Of a stretch of 64,000 bases of DNA, positions 18,340-26,997 are shown piece by piece. The notes under the pieces are model-generated. The model did not search any database. It saw only the letters and a list, made by a program, of their open reading frames with translations, and was not told the origin of the DNA. The DNA is from Laedolimicola ammoniilytica (GTDB taxonomy: Bacteria > Bacillota > Clostridia > Lachnospirales > Lachnospiraceae). Position numbers and translations under genes: made by a program. How positions within the stretch are numbered: the first letter of the stretch is position 1; every line of letters starts with the position of its first letter. The stretch lies in NCBI RefSeq assembly GCF_025567165.1, contig NZ_JAOQKC010000003.1, positions 124,001-188,000 of the forward strand, given 5' to 3'.

Positions 18340-18368
18340 TTGACAACAATAAAAGAAAAAATTATACT
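18340..18368 (+). promoter_or_regulatory. Promoter of the amino acid ABC transporter
   Basis: Consensus TTGACA (18340-18345), 17 bp, TATACT (18363-18368). The 95-nt leader contains a 12-bp hairpin (18383-18394 with 18403-18414) without a T run; no known riboswitch motif was recognised. Confidence 0.8.
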
Positions 18369-18463
18369 TATGAAGTGGCATCAAGGGCGGTGTATAGCAA
18401 AATACATCGCCCTTATGTTAAATATAGCCGACAGATAAGTCGGGGAAAAGGAGTGTATACATT

Positions 18464-19288
18464 ATGAAAAAGTTACTTGTATTGGCTTTGGCTGCAAGTA
18501 TGACTCTGGGTCTCGCTGCATGCGGTTCCTCCAGTTCTGACAAGGCTGCTGACACAGCGCCTGCAGAGACAACCGAAAGCGCAGACGCTGCTGAGAGCAC
18601 CGGATCTGACAAAACATGGGTTATCGCAATGGATACGGTATTCCGTCCCTTTGAGTACACCGATGAGAATGGTGAGTTCGTAGGAATTGACGTGGATATC
18701 ATTAAGGCAGTGGCAGCAAATCAGGGATTCAATATTGAGATTCAGAGCCTTGGCTGGGACGCTGCAGTTACCGCGGTTCAGGCAGGCCAGGCAGACGCGC
18801 TGCTGGCAGGCGCGAGCATCACAAAGGAGCGTAAGGATAGCGGATGGATTTTCTCTGATTCCTATTATGATTCTTATCAGGTATTTGCAGTGAAGGCAGA
18901 CAGCGGTATCGAGAGCCTGGACGATCTGAAGGGCAAGACCATCGCGGTAAAGAACGCTACAGCAGGCGCGAATTACGCAGAGGAACTGAAGGACAAGTAC
19001 GGCTTTAAGATTGATACCTACGAGGATTCACCGACCATGTATCAGGCAGTGGTACTGGGCCAGGCAGACGCTTGCGTAGAGGATAAGCCGATTATGGCGG
19101 ACAACATCAAGACCGGCGGACTGGATCTGACCATCGTTGAGAGTACCGCAAGCAAGGTAGCTCCCTATGGCTTTGCTATCATGAACGAGGACAATCAGGA
19201 GCTTCTGGATATGTTCAATAAGGGACTGCAGGAGATTAAGGACAACGGAACCTACGAGGAGATTCTGAACAAGTATCTTGGCGAATAG
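18464..19288 (+). CDS. Amino acid ABC transporter substrate-binding lipoprotein
   Basis: The 274-residue family-3 solute-binding protein has a lipoprotein signal peptide with lipobox LAAC (lipidated C20), a Ser/Ala/Glu-rich tether to about residue 50, and the two-lobe fold recognised by MDTVFRPFEYTDENGEFVGIDVD-type wording (here split over residues 55-80) and the GASITKERKD segment. It captures a polar amino acid outside the membrane; glutamine or glutamate is usual, but specificity cannot be read. It is the first gene of a three-gene transporter operon. Confidence 0.9.
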   Translation: MKKLLVLALAASMTLGLAACGSSSSDKAADTAPAETTESADAAESTGSDKTWVIAMDTVFRPFEYTDENGEFVGIDVDIIKAVAANQGFNIEIQSLGWDAAVTAVQAGQADALLAGASITKERKDSGWIFSDSYYDSYQVFAVKADSGIESLDDLKGKTIAVKNATAGANYAEELKDKYGFKIDTYEDSPTMYQAVVLGQADACVEDKPIMADNIKTGGLDLTIVESTASKVAPYGFAIMNEDNQELLDMFNKGLQEIKDNGTYEEILNKYLGE

Positions 19289-19303
19289 GGATAAAAGGTG
19301 CGG

Positions 19304-19379
19304 AGCAGCTGCGTAGCGATGCAGCTGCTTCCTGTACTGTGGAAGCTCCCGGATACGGAGGTTTCCACAATACAGGAAG
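19304..19379 (+). other. Two hairpins between binding-protein and permease genes
   Basis: AGCAGCTGC and GCAGCTGCT flank a short loop near 19304-19329, then CTTCCTGTACTGTGG pairs with CCACAATACAGGAAG (about 19328-19379). Such structures often protect the upstream mRNA, so that binding protein exceeds permease; this is inference. Confidence 0.6.
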
Positions 19380-19439
19380 TATTCCGCGGCAGAGAAGCCC
19401 CGCGGACAGCGGGAGTAAACAAGTGAGGAGAAAAGATAT

Positions 19440-20108
19440 ATGGCAGCAATTCTTCGAGTGTATGGAATCATGCTTTTAAAGGGCATGGGACAGACTTTGC
19501 TGATGACCCTGTTGACCCTGGTCATCGCGACGATCATTGGTATGATTTTCGGTCTGATGAACGTGGGACACAACCGGGTACTGAATCTGATCGGTACCGT
19601 TTATGTGGACGCGATTCGAGGCGTTCCGCTTATCGTACTGGCTTATTTTGTATTCTTCGGTATTCCGGCCGGTATGCAGGGCATGGGAATGAAGGGCTTC
19701 CGTCTGAGCGCGCTTCAGGCAGGTACCATCGCTCTTTCCCTAAACTGCGGCGCTTATATGGCGGAGATTATCCGCGCCGGTATCGAGAGTGTGGATCGGG
19801 GACAGATGGAGGCTTCCCGGAGTCTGGGACTTTCCTATGGTTCCTCCATGGCGCTGGTCGTAGTACCCCAGGCGGTACGCACCATGATTCCGTCTATCAT
19901 TAACCAGTTTATCATTACCCTGAAGGATACGTCGATTCTTTCCGTTATTGCGTTCCCGGAGCTGACGCTGATTGGTAAAACCATTTCCGGTAATACCTTA
20001 AAGCCGCTGCAGTCCTGGGCCATCGTTGGCGTGATGTATATGATTGTCATCATTACCTTAAGTAAGCTGGCAAAGAGAATCGAGAGGAGGGTAAACCGTG
20101 GCAGATAA
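19440..20108 (+). CDS. Amino acid ABC transporter permease
   Basis: The 222-residue HisM/GlnP-type inner-membrane permease. Several hydrophobic helices and the EAA loop around MEASRSLGLSYGSSMALVVVP identify the family, with AIRGVPLIVLAYF at the typical N-terminal position. It overlaps the ATPase gene by 11 bp, which indicates translational coupling. The ATG at 19440 is preceded by GTGAGGAG. Confidence 0.92.
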   Translation: MAAILRVYGIMLLKGMGQTLLMTLLTLVIATIIGMIFGLMNVGHNRVLNLIGTVYVDAIRGVPLIVLAYFVFFGIPAGMQGMGMKGFRLSALQAGTIALSLNCGAYMAEIIRAGIESVDRGQMEASRSLGLSYGSSMALVVVPQAVRTMIPSIINQFIITLKDTSILSVIAFPELTLIGKTISGNTLKPLQSWAIVGVMYMIVIITLSKLAKRIERRVNRGR

Positions 20109-20832
20109 TAAGATTCATGTAACGAACCTGAAAAAGAACTTTGGAAAGCTGGAGGTTCTGAAGGATATCAGTATGGATATCACTGAAGGCGAGGTTGTGG
20201 TTCTCCTGGGACCCTCCGGAAGTGGTAAATCCACCTTCCTGCGCTGCCTGAACCAGCTGGAGACGGCGACGGCAGGCCAGATTCTGATAGACGGCTATGA
20301 CGTGACGGACAAGCACACGGATATCAATAAGGTACGTCAGAACATCGGTATGGTGTTCCAGCATTTTAATCTGTTCAACCATCTGAATGTGATGGACAAT
20401 ATGACGCTGGCTCCGGTCCATTTGAAGGTTATGACCAAGGACGAGGCCCGGAAAAAAGCCATGGAGCTTCTGACCCGCGTAGGCCTGGCAGATAAGGCGG
20501 AGGCATTCCCAAGCCAGCTCTCCGGCGGACAGAAGCAGCGTGTGGCTATTGCCCGCGCCCTGGCTATGAAGCCGGATATCATGCTCTTCGACGAGCCTAC
20601 CTCTGCCCTTGACCCGGAGATGGTTGGCGAGGTACTGGCGGTTATGAAGGAGCTGGCCCGGGAGGGTATGACCATGGTAGTCGTAACCCATGAGATCGGT
20701 TTTGCCCGTGAGGTGGCAGACCGGGTAGTCTTCATGGAAGGCGGCTATATCGTAGAGCAGGGAACCCCGGAGGAGGTACTGGCGAATCCGAAGGAGCCCA
20801 GAACCATTGATTTCCTGAGCAAGGTGCTGTAA
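20098..20832 (+). CDS. Amino acid ABC transporter ATP-binding protein
   Basis: The 244-residue GlnQ-type ATPase: Walker A GPSGSGKST near residue 38, Q-loop, signature LSGGQKQR and Walker B MLFDEPTSALDP, H-loop VTHEIGF. GTG start at 20098 inside the end of the permease gene, preceded by GAGAGGAGGG. It powers uptake through the permease encoded just upstream. Confidence 0.95.
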   Translation: MADNKIHVTNLKKNFGKLEVLKDISMDITEGEVVVLLGPSGSGKSTFLRCLNQLETATAGQILIDGYDVTDKHTDINKVRQNIGMVFQHFNLFNHLNVMDNMTLAPVHLKVMTKDEARKKAMELLTRVGLADKAEAFPSQLSGGQKQRVAIARALAMKPDIMLFDEPTSALDPEMVGEVLAVMKELAREGMTMVVVTHEIGFAREVADRVVFMEGGYIVEQGTPEEVLANPKEPRTIDFLSKVL

Positions 20833-20850
20833 TAAAATATAGGAATAGAA

Positions 20851-20892
20851 CAGCCGCAGCTGCAGGTGACGCAGCCGCGGCTGCTTTGGTTT
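20851..20892 (+). terminator. Terminator of the ABC transporter operon
   Basis: CAGCCGCAGCTG (20851-20862) pairs with CAGCCGCGGCTG (20872-20883) with one mismatch, then a T-rich tract. Confidence 0.6.
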
Positions 20893-20939
20893 TACTTTGA
20901 TTGATCTGTTATTTTCCCAAAATCCCCGCCCCGGGGTTA

Positions 20940-20968
20940 TTGACTTCCTTATACAGGAGTGCTAAAAT
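20940..20968 (+). promoter_or_regulatory. Promoter of the second acsB gene
   Basis: TTGACT (20940-20945), 17 bp, TAAAAT (20963-20968), 62 bp before the ATG. It makes the second ACS gene independent of the main operon. Confidence 0.75.
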
Positions 20969-21030
20969 TTAATCATTAAAGGCTGATTTCCAAAGGAAAC
21001 AGTTACATAACCCAAGGAGGGACATAAGAA

Positions 21031-23166
21031 ATGAGCGTATTAACAGATTTAATCTACGGAGGCTCAAACGCAGTTGCGGGACTGACAGAAGGTGCTGTAA
21101 ACGACGCGATTGCAAAGTACGGTGAGGACAAGAAGGTGGCAATGCCGGATACGGCGTACTTCCTGCCGACCATCTACGCTGCTACCGGCGTAAAGGTGAC
21201 AAAGCTTGGCGATCTGCCGGCTTGTGTAGGCGTACTGAAAAGCCTGATCAGCAACAAGGAAGACCTGGGAGAGGCACTGAACGCAGGTCTGGCTACTGCA
21301 GTGGGAGCAGAGATCATCGAGGCCCTGAAGTATGTGGATAATGCCGACCCGTATGCAGAGGACAGCGGTATCGGCTTCGTACCGGACCCGGTTATCCGTT
21401 CTCTGGGCGTACCCCTTGTAACCGGAGATATTCCCGGCGTAGCAGTTGTACTGGGCAAGGCTGACCATGCAGAAGATGTAGTGACAGTTGTAAAAGATTA
21501 CCAGAGCAAGGGTATCATGACCTTCCTGATTGGCGACGTCATCGAGCAGTGCGCAGAGGGCGGCGTAAAGATTGGCCTGGATTTCCGTGTAGTTCCGCTG
21601 GGACACGATGTGACCGCAGTCATCCATGTCGTAACCGTAGCGATCCGCGCGGCTCTGATCTTCGGTAATGTAACACCGGGCGATCTGCCGGGACTGTTAA
21701 AATACACCAAGGAAAGAGTACCTGCATTCGTGAATACCTTCGGCGCTCTGAATGAGGTGGTTGTATCCGCAGGTGCAGGTGCTATCGCGCTGGGCTTCCC
21801 GGTAGTCGTAGACGTGGATCTGGGCGAGAATCAGGTTCCGGGCGCGCTGGAGTCTGTTCTGGATCACAGCCTGACCGTGAAGAAGTCCCTGGAGCTGCGT
21901 AACATTAAGATTAAAGTAACCGAGCTTCCGATTCCGGTTGCTTTCGCGTCTGCCTTTGAGGGTGAGATTATCCGTAGAGGCGATATGCAGGTAGAGTTCA
22001 GTTCCCATAAGGCGCCCACCTGCGAGCTGGTACAGACCTGCAATGCAGATGAGATTGAGGATCACAAGATTACCATTGTCGGCAAGGATCTGGACGAGCT
22101 GGAGCAGGGTCAGACCTTCGCGCTGGCTACTTATGTACAGGTGGCGGGAGCAAAGATGCAGCCTGACTTCGAGCCGGTTATCGAGCGTAAGATCCATGCA
22201 TGGTACAACTATATGGAAGGTGTGATGCACACCGGCCAGAGAAATCAGATCCGTGTTCGTGTAAGCAAGGCTGCTTATGAGGCAGGACTCCGCCTGACCC
22301 ATTTCGCAGAGGTGCTTTACAATATGATCATGGACGAGTTTGATATCGTCGTAGATAAATGTCAGGTTACCATCGTAACCGATACCGATAAGGTTCAGGA
22401 GCTTCTGGATACCGTCGCTATGCCGACCTATGAGAAGCGTGACGAGCGTCTGGAGACCCTGACCGATGAGAGCGTAGATCAGTTCTACACCTGTACTCTG
22501 TGCCAGTCCTTCGCGCCGTCACACTGCTGCGTGGTAACTCCGGAGCGTCTGGGACTTTGCGGAGCTGTATCATGGCTGGATGCAAAGGCAACCAAGGAGC
22601 TGAATCCCACCGGACCTTGCCAGCCGATTTCCAAGGAAGGCTGCGAGGACGAAGTAAAGGGAATTTACCCGGACGTAAACCGTATGGTAGCTGAGGCAAC
22701 CCAGGGAGCTCTTGAGAAAGTAACCCTGTACTCCATTATGGAAGACCCGATGACCTCCTGCGGCTGCTTCGAGTGTATCTGCGGTATCGAGCCCTTCTCC
22801 AATGGCGTTATCATTGCCAACCGTGAGTACGCAGGCATGACGCCTCTTGGCATGACCTTCGGCGAGCTGGCAAGTATGACAGGCGGCGGAGTTCAGACGC
22901 CGGGCTTCATGGGTCATGGACGTCACTTTATCGCCTCCAAGAAGTTCATGAGCGCTGAGGGCGGCTTTGAGCGTATCGTATGGATGCCGAAGGAGCTGAA
23001 GGACGACGTAGCCGAGAGACTGAATAAGTCTGCGAAGGAGAAATACGGTATTGATAACTTTACCGATATGATCGCAGACGAGACCGTAGCAACCGATGAG
23101 GAAACTCTGATGGCGTTCCTGCAGGAGAAGAATCATCCGGTACTGGGACTTGACCCGATTATGTAG
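21031..23166 (+). CDS. acsB: Acetyl-CoA synthase (CODH/ACS alpha subunit), copy 2
   Basis: A second, full-length ACS (711 residues) with every A-cluster ligand: cysteines near 488, 491, 500 and 510, and C-G-C near 577-579. It begins MSVLTDLIYGGSNAV, close to copy 1 (MTLFDRVFGGNDAV). By eye the first 90 residues are the most divergent part and the last 250 the most alike. It has its own promoter and terminator and is separated from copy 1 by an amino acid transporter. Copy 1 is the operon-embedded partner of CODH; copy 2 may be an isoform used under other conditions or bound to other partners. No frameshift is seen. Confidence 0.95.
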   Translation: MSVLTDLIYGGSNAVAGLTEGAVNDAIAKYGEDKKVAMPDTAYFLPTIYAATGVKVTKLGDLPACVGVLKSLISNKEDLGEALNAGLATAVGAEIIEALKYVDNADPYAEDSGIGFVPDPVIRSLGVPLVTGDIPGVAVVLGKADHAEDVVTVVKDYQSKGIMTFLIGDVIEQCAEGGVKIGLDFRVVPLGHDVTAVIHVVTVAIRAALIFGNVTPGDLPGLLKYTKERVPAFVNTFGALNEVVVSAGAGAIALGFPVVVDVDLGENQVPGALESVLDHSLTVKKSLELRNIKIKVTELPIPVAFASAFEGEIIRRGDMQVEFSSHKAPTCELVQTCNADEIEDHKITIVGKDLDELEQGQTFALATYVQVAGAKMQPDFEPVIERKIHAWYNYMEGVMHTGQRNQIRVRVSKAAYEAGLRLTHFAEVLYNMIMDEFDIVVDKCQVTIVTDTDKVQELLDTVAMPTYEKRDERLETLTDESVDQFYTCTLCQSFAPSHCCVVTPERLGLCGAVSWLDAKATKELNPTGPCQPISKEGCEDEVKGIYPDVNRMVAEATQGALEKVTLYSIMEDPMTSCGCFECICGIEPFSNGVIIANREYAGMTPLGMTFGELASMTGGGVQTPGFMGHGRHFIASKKFMSAEGGFERIVWMPKELKDDVAERLNKSAKEKYGIDNFTDMIADETVATDEETLMAFLQEKNHPVLGLDPIM

Positions 23167-23184
23167 CGAAGCATTAAGCAGTGC

Positions 23185-23245
23185 TAAGAATAAGAAAAGT
23201 GGGATTTGGCTGCTTGCAGGCAATATCCCATTTTTCTTATTCTTA
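23185..23245 (+). terminator. Long-stem terminator after the second acsB
   Basis: 21-bp arms 23185-23205 and 23225-23245 with one G-U wobble; an internal loop of 19 nt. Confidence 0.8.
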
Positions 23246-23343
23246 ATAGGGCGCAAGCCCGGCAGCGAGGAAATGCATTGCAATTTCGAGCTGGCACTGC
23301 GAGAGTCAGTCAATATGATTCAATAAAGAAAGGAGCACCCCCT

Positions 23344-24465
23344 ATGAGCTATTTAGGCGAAGACATCAAAAAACTCGGCTTCGGCCTTATGCGCCTTCCT
23401 CAGCTGGAAGACGGCAAGATCGACGTGGAGCAGACCAAGCAGATGGTAGACCTCTTCCTGGAAGCCGGATTCACCTACTTTGACACCGCCTGGGCTTACG
23501 CAGGCAGTGAAGACGCCATCCGCCAGGCCCTGGTAGAGCGCTATCCCAGAGACCGATTCACCCTGGCCACCAAAAATGCGGCCTGGATCAACTGCAAGAC
23601 CCGCGAGGATGCCATTGCCCAGTTTGACACATCCTTAAAGCAGACCGGTGCAAGCTACTTCGACTTCTACCTGCTCCATAATCTGGGAGAGGGCAGGACC
23701 CATTACTTTGATGATTTTGATCTCTGGAGCTGGGTACAGGAAAAGAAGGCGGAAGGACTCATCAAGCATGTGGGCTTCTCCTTCCATTCCACACCGGAAG
23801 AGCTGGAAGAGATCCTGAACAAACATCCGGAAATGGAGTTCGTACAGCTGCAGATTAACTATGCAGACTGGGAGAACCCGGCTATCCAGTCAAAAGCCTG
23901 CTACGAGGTAGCCAGAAAGCACGGTAAGCCCGTAGTCATCATGGAGCCGGTCAAAGGAGGCATGCTGGCAAATCCGCCTGAGACCGTCGCACAGGTACTG
24001 AAGGCCGCAGAGCCCGATTCCTCCGTGGCGTCCTGGGCCGTTCGCTTCGCGGCAAACCTGGAAGGCGTTATTACCGTACTGTCCGGTATGAGCAATGTGG
24101 AGCAGATGCAGGATAACTTGTCCTATATGAAGGACTTCCACGGCCTCAGTGATGCAGAGAAAGAGACCCTGAAAAGGGCGCAGGATGAGCTGGCCAGGAT
24201 CCCGCTGATCCCCTGCACCACCTGTAACTACTGCGCGAAGGTCTGCCCCCAGGACATCGGAATTTCCGGCTCCTTCACGGCCATGAACTATCTGACTCTA
24301 TACAAAGATAAGGACCTGGCCCTGAACCAGGAAGACTGGCTGGTAGGCAGCCATGGCAGAAACCGCGCCGATCAGTGTATCAAGTGCGGCGAGTGCGAGA
24401 CAGTCTGTCCCCAGCATATTCCGATCCGCGATAATCTGGAGAAGGTAGTGGAAGCACTGCTGTAA
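23344..24465 (+). CDS. Aldo/keto reductase with C-terminal 4Fe-4S domain
   Basis: The 373-residue protein fuses an AKR barrel (D and Y in FDTAWAY, K in TLATKNA, H in LLHNLGEG) to a C-terminal ferredoxin-like part with CTTCNYCAKVCP (near 295) and CIKCGECETVCP (near 345). Such Fe-S AKRs are common in anaerobes and probably reduce carbonyls with electrons from NAD(P)H or ferredoxin; the substrate is unknown. ATG at 23344 follows AAAGGAG. It stands alone after the ACS terminator. Confidence 0.88.
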   Translation: MSYLGEDIKKLGFGLMRLPQLEDGKIDVEQTKQMVDLFLEAGFTYFDTAWAYAGSEDAIRQALVERYPRDRFTLATKNAAWINCKTREDAIAQFDTSLKQTGASYFDFYLLHNLGEGRTHYFDDFDLWSWVQEKKAEGLIKHVGFSFHSTPEELEEILNKHPEMEFVQLQINYADWENPAIQSKACYEVARKHGKPVVIMEPVKGGMLANPPETVAQVLKAAEPDSSVASWAVRFAANLEGVITVLSGMSNVEQMQDNLSYMKDFHGLSDAEKETLKRAQDELARIPLIPCTTCNYCAKVCPQDIGISGSFTAMNYLTLYKDKDLALNQEDWLVGSHGRNRADQCIKCGECETVCPQHIPIRDNLEKVVEALL

Positions 24466-24540
24466 ATCGTTCAAAACCTTATATAAAACTGCAGAATGAC
24501 AGGATTTTCGGTAAAAGAGATTCTGCTGGATGCGTAATAG

Positions 24541-24596
24541 AAGCCTGTTCCCGGAAACTGGAAGATGAAAATCCGGGGGCGGGCTTTCTTTTTTCA
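24541..24596 (+). terminator. Terminator after the aldo/keto reductase
   Basis: AGCCTGTTCCCGGA pairs with TCCGGGGGCGGGCT (G-U pairs allowed), then a run of T with one C. Confidence 0.65.
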
Positions 24597-24671
24597 GAAT
24601 CTTCTGATACAATAGGACTAACCTGTCCGGGAGAGGCAGGCGACGGGAAAACTATTTGCAGGAGGAAATCA

Positions 24672-25382
24672 ATGAAATTTAAGAAAATAATATTGTTATT
24701 GGGATTAACTGTGGCGCTGACTGTGGCGACGGCATGCGGAAGCAAGGGCACAGACGCAGATACAAACGGCGGGCAGACGACGGATCAGGAGGCGACCATG
24801 CCGGATGCGGACACCCCGATCGATGAGGACTTTGGCGTAACCCCGGAAGACGGAGAGAGCGACGATGCACCGGCAGAGGCAGCTGCGCGCATCTACGGCA
24901 CCATCGAGGACATTTCCGGAAATGATGTTATAGTGGACAATCAGTCTGATATCTCAACCCGTGGAGAAATCATCCTGACGGTGGATCCGCAAAATACCAT
25001 CCTGGTGGATGCCCAGACCGCCCTGCCCCTGAACGTGTCCGAGGTGGAAAAAGGCAGCTTCGTGGCTTACTTAGGGCCGGCCATGACCCTGTCTCTGCCG
25101 CCTCAGTGTACGCCGGAGGTGCTGATTGTTAATCTTCCAGAGGATGGGGACGCGCCGTACTATGCAGTCATTGCAGAAGAACCTATAGTGGGAGACAACA
25201 GTTACCTGACCGTGAAGGCCACTGATGGCGCGACCTATGTAATTCCGGACAACGCCAATGTGAAGCCCTTCCGCACCCGCAATATCTTAAGTGTCGAAGA
25301 TATCCACGCCGGAACCCGTTGCCTGTTCTGGCTGGACGAACAGGATGAAGCCTTCCGCGTGGTCGTTCTGGACGCGGAGTAA
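24672..25382 (+). CDS. Putative lipoprotein of unknown function
   Basis: The 236-residue exported protein has a signal peptide ending in the lipobox VATAC (lipidated C22), then an acidic Asp/Glu/Thr-rich linker to about residue 60 and a beta-rich C-terminal domain with repeated IYGTIEDISGND- and YLTVKATDG-like strands. No family was recognised. The strand pattern suggests one or two small beta-barrel domains. AGGAGG precedes the ATG. It is 27 bp upstream of a HAD phosphatase and likely co-transcribed. Confidence 0.7.
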   Translation: MKFKKIILLLGLTVALTVATACGSKGTDADTNGGQTTDQEATMPDADTPIDEDFGVTPEDGESDDAPAEAAARIYGTIEDISGNDVIVDNQSDISTRGEIILTVDPQNTILVDAQTALPLNVSEVEKGSFVAYLGPAMTLSLPPQCTPEVLIVNLPEDGDAPYYAVIAEEPIVGDNSYLTVKATDGATYVIPDNANVKPFRTRNILSVEDIHAGTRCLFWLDEQDEAFRVVVLDAE

Positions 25383-25409
25383 CTGTTCGGACAAGAGAGG
25401 ATAAGACGT

Positions 25410-26180
25410 ATGATAAAGGCAGCATTTTTCGATATTGACGGAACACTGATGGATCACAGCATCGGGCAGATCCCGTCAGACGCAAAGAGGGCTTTGGCAG
25501 AGTTACAGAGAAACGGCGTGAAAATTTTCACCAGTACCGGACGGCATCTGCTGGAGCTTCAGGAACTGGGCGTGACAGAACTTGCCTTTGACGGGCATGT
25601 GCTTCTGAACGGCCAGATTTGCCTGGACAAAGAAGAACAGCTGATAGACGCATGTGCCATTCCTGAGGAGGATATGCAGGGCGCTCTGCGCTGGTTTGAA
25701 GAAATGGAGCTGCCGGTGGCTTTCGTGGAGCAGAAACAGATCTATATCAATTTCATCAACGATCGGGTGCGGAAGACCCAGGCGGATATTTCCTCAGAAC
25801 TGCCAAAACTCGGCCGCTTCGGTGGCAATCCGGTCTATCTGGTCAATGTATTTGCCGATGAGGCGGATGTAAATCGGGTGCTTGTGGATATGCCTCACTG
25901 CCGCATGACCCGCTGGAATCCCTACGGTGTGGATATCATCGCCGCGGGTAACAGCAAGGCCAGGGGTATGGAGCGGATGCTTCGTCATTATGGCATCGAT
26001 CGGGAAGAAATTATTGCCTTCGGCGATGGGGAAAATGATATGGAAATGCTGGAGTATGCCGGTATCGGCGTGGCCATGGGCAACGCCGATCCGGAAGTAA
26101 AGGTCATCGCGGACTATGTGACCGACGGGGTGGGAGAGGGCGGCATCGCCCATGCCCTTGCACATTTCGGACTGATTTAA
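25410..26180 (+). CDS. Cof-type HAD-IIB family phosphatase
   Basis: The 256-residue cytoplasmic haloacid-dehalogenase-like hydrolase. Motif I is DIDGT (residues about 8-12), motif II FTSTGR, motif III a lysine in AAGNSKARG, and motif IV GDGENDMEML. The C2B cap lies between residues 80 and 180. These enzymes dephosphorylate sugar phosphates, nucleotides or flavin precursors; the substrate here is not known. The last gene before a strong terminator. Confidence 0.9.
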   Translation: MIKAAFFDIDGTLMDHSIGQIPSDAKRALAELQRNGVKIFTSTGRHLLELQELGVTELAFDGHVLLNGQICLDKEEQLIDACAIPEEDMQGALRWFEEMELPVAFVEQKQIYINFINDRVRKTQADISSELPKLGRFGGNPVYLVNVFADEADVNRVLVDMPHCRMTRWNPYGVDIIAAGNSKARGMERMLRHYGIDREEIIAFGDGENDMEMLEYAGIGVAMGNADPEVKVIADYVTDGVGEGGIAHALAHFGLI

Positions 26181-26197
26181 AAAGCAGAAGCAAGATA

Positions 26198-26239
26198 AAA
26201 AATCCCGGACTGTCATGTTTCAGACAGTTCGGGATTTTT
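26198..26239. terminator. Bidirectional terminator
   Basis: 17-bp arms 26198-26214 and 26223-26239 (A-rich start, T-rich end) between two converging genes, so it can serve both strands. Confidence 0.88.
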
Positions 26240-26272
26240 GCACATTATGTGGAATGGCAGACCATTGTTTTC

Positions 26273-26716
26273 TTAAGAAAGGGAACTGGCATCGCCGTTG
26301 CTTCCAAAATTTTTTGCAATCTCAAAATCAACCGTCGCGGTATCCAATGGGGAAGCGGAAGTAAGCTCAAAGTATACGTAGCTTCCATCTTGGGTCAGAG
26401 CATAACCGGCTGCCGTATAAACGGTTCCGTCTGCCTGTTCATCCTGATAGAAAAGATAGGAGGAGGTGCCCCGGTCAATCAGTTCGCCGATGGTACAGGG
26501 GACGGAAGCTTCTTCCATATCTACCACATGCTCAGATACATAATCTGAAAGAACCTCATCGAGAATCCATTTTTCCGATTCTTCCAGAGAAGTATAAGTC
26601 AAGGAGACAGTCGGAGTGTTTTCCTCTGCCGGATTTTCAGCTTTTACGGAAATGGGGTTCAGGAAAAGAACCAGGGCCAGCAGTCCGGCCAGAATACAAA
26701 GGGAAAATTTTTTCAT
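26273..26716 (-). CDS. Small secreted protein of unknown function
   Basis: The 147-residue product has a clear signal peptide (MKKFSLCILAGLLALVLFL, cleavage near VKA-EN) and a compact mature domain with a single cysteine (VPCTIGEL). No known family was recognised. The ATG is preceded by GAGGTGAG on the minus strand. It is monocistronic; the shared terminator at 26198 ends it. Confidence 0.65.
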   Translation of the reverse strand: MKKFSLCILAGLLALVLFLNPISVKAENPAEENTPTVSLTYTSLEESEKWILDEVLSDYVSEHVVDMEEASVPCTIGELIDRGTSSYLFYQDEQADGTVYTAAGYALTQDGSYVYFELTSASPLDTATVDFEIAKNFGSNGDASSLS

Positions 26717-26916
26717 AGGCTCACCTCATTTACGATATGTGTTCTCTTTCATATGTAGTATTTTAACAAAAAAATATTACAAAATTATGATAAAATATTT
26801 AGAATATCGTTATAAATTCTGAAGATTTCTTGAATAATTCTGATAAATACACATATTTCCACATAATTCGATGGAAGCGGACAAAAAGAAAGAACAAACA
26901 AAATAGTTTTAGATAC

Positions 26917-26945
26917 TTGCTGTCTTGTCACCTGTATGGTATGAT
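26917..26945 (+). promoter_or_regulatory. Promoter of the EIIC-like gene
   Basis: TTGCTG (26917-26922), 17 bp, TATGAT (26940-26945). The rest of the 26717-26997 gap is AT-rich with nothing else recognised. Confidence 0.65.
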
Positions 26946-26997
26946 GTAAAGGCTTTATGTACAGAACAGTTACAGGAAAGAAAAGAGGAGTAAGAAA

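Noticed and set aside
18383..18414. Leader hairpin of the amino acid transporter as a T-box or riboswitch
   Set aside because: No T-box sequence, specifier stem or known aptamer core; a single simple stem only.
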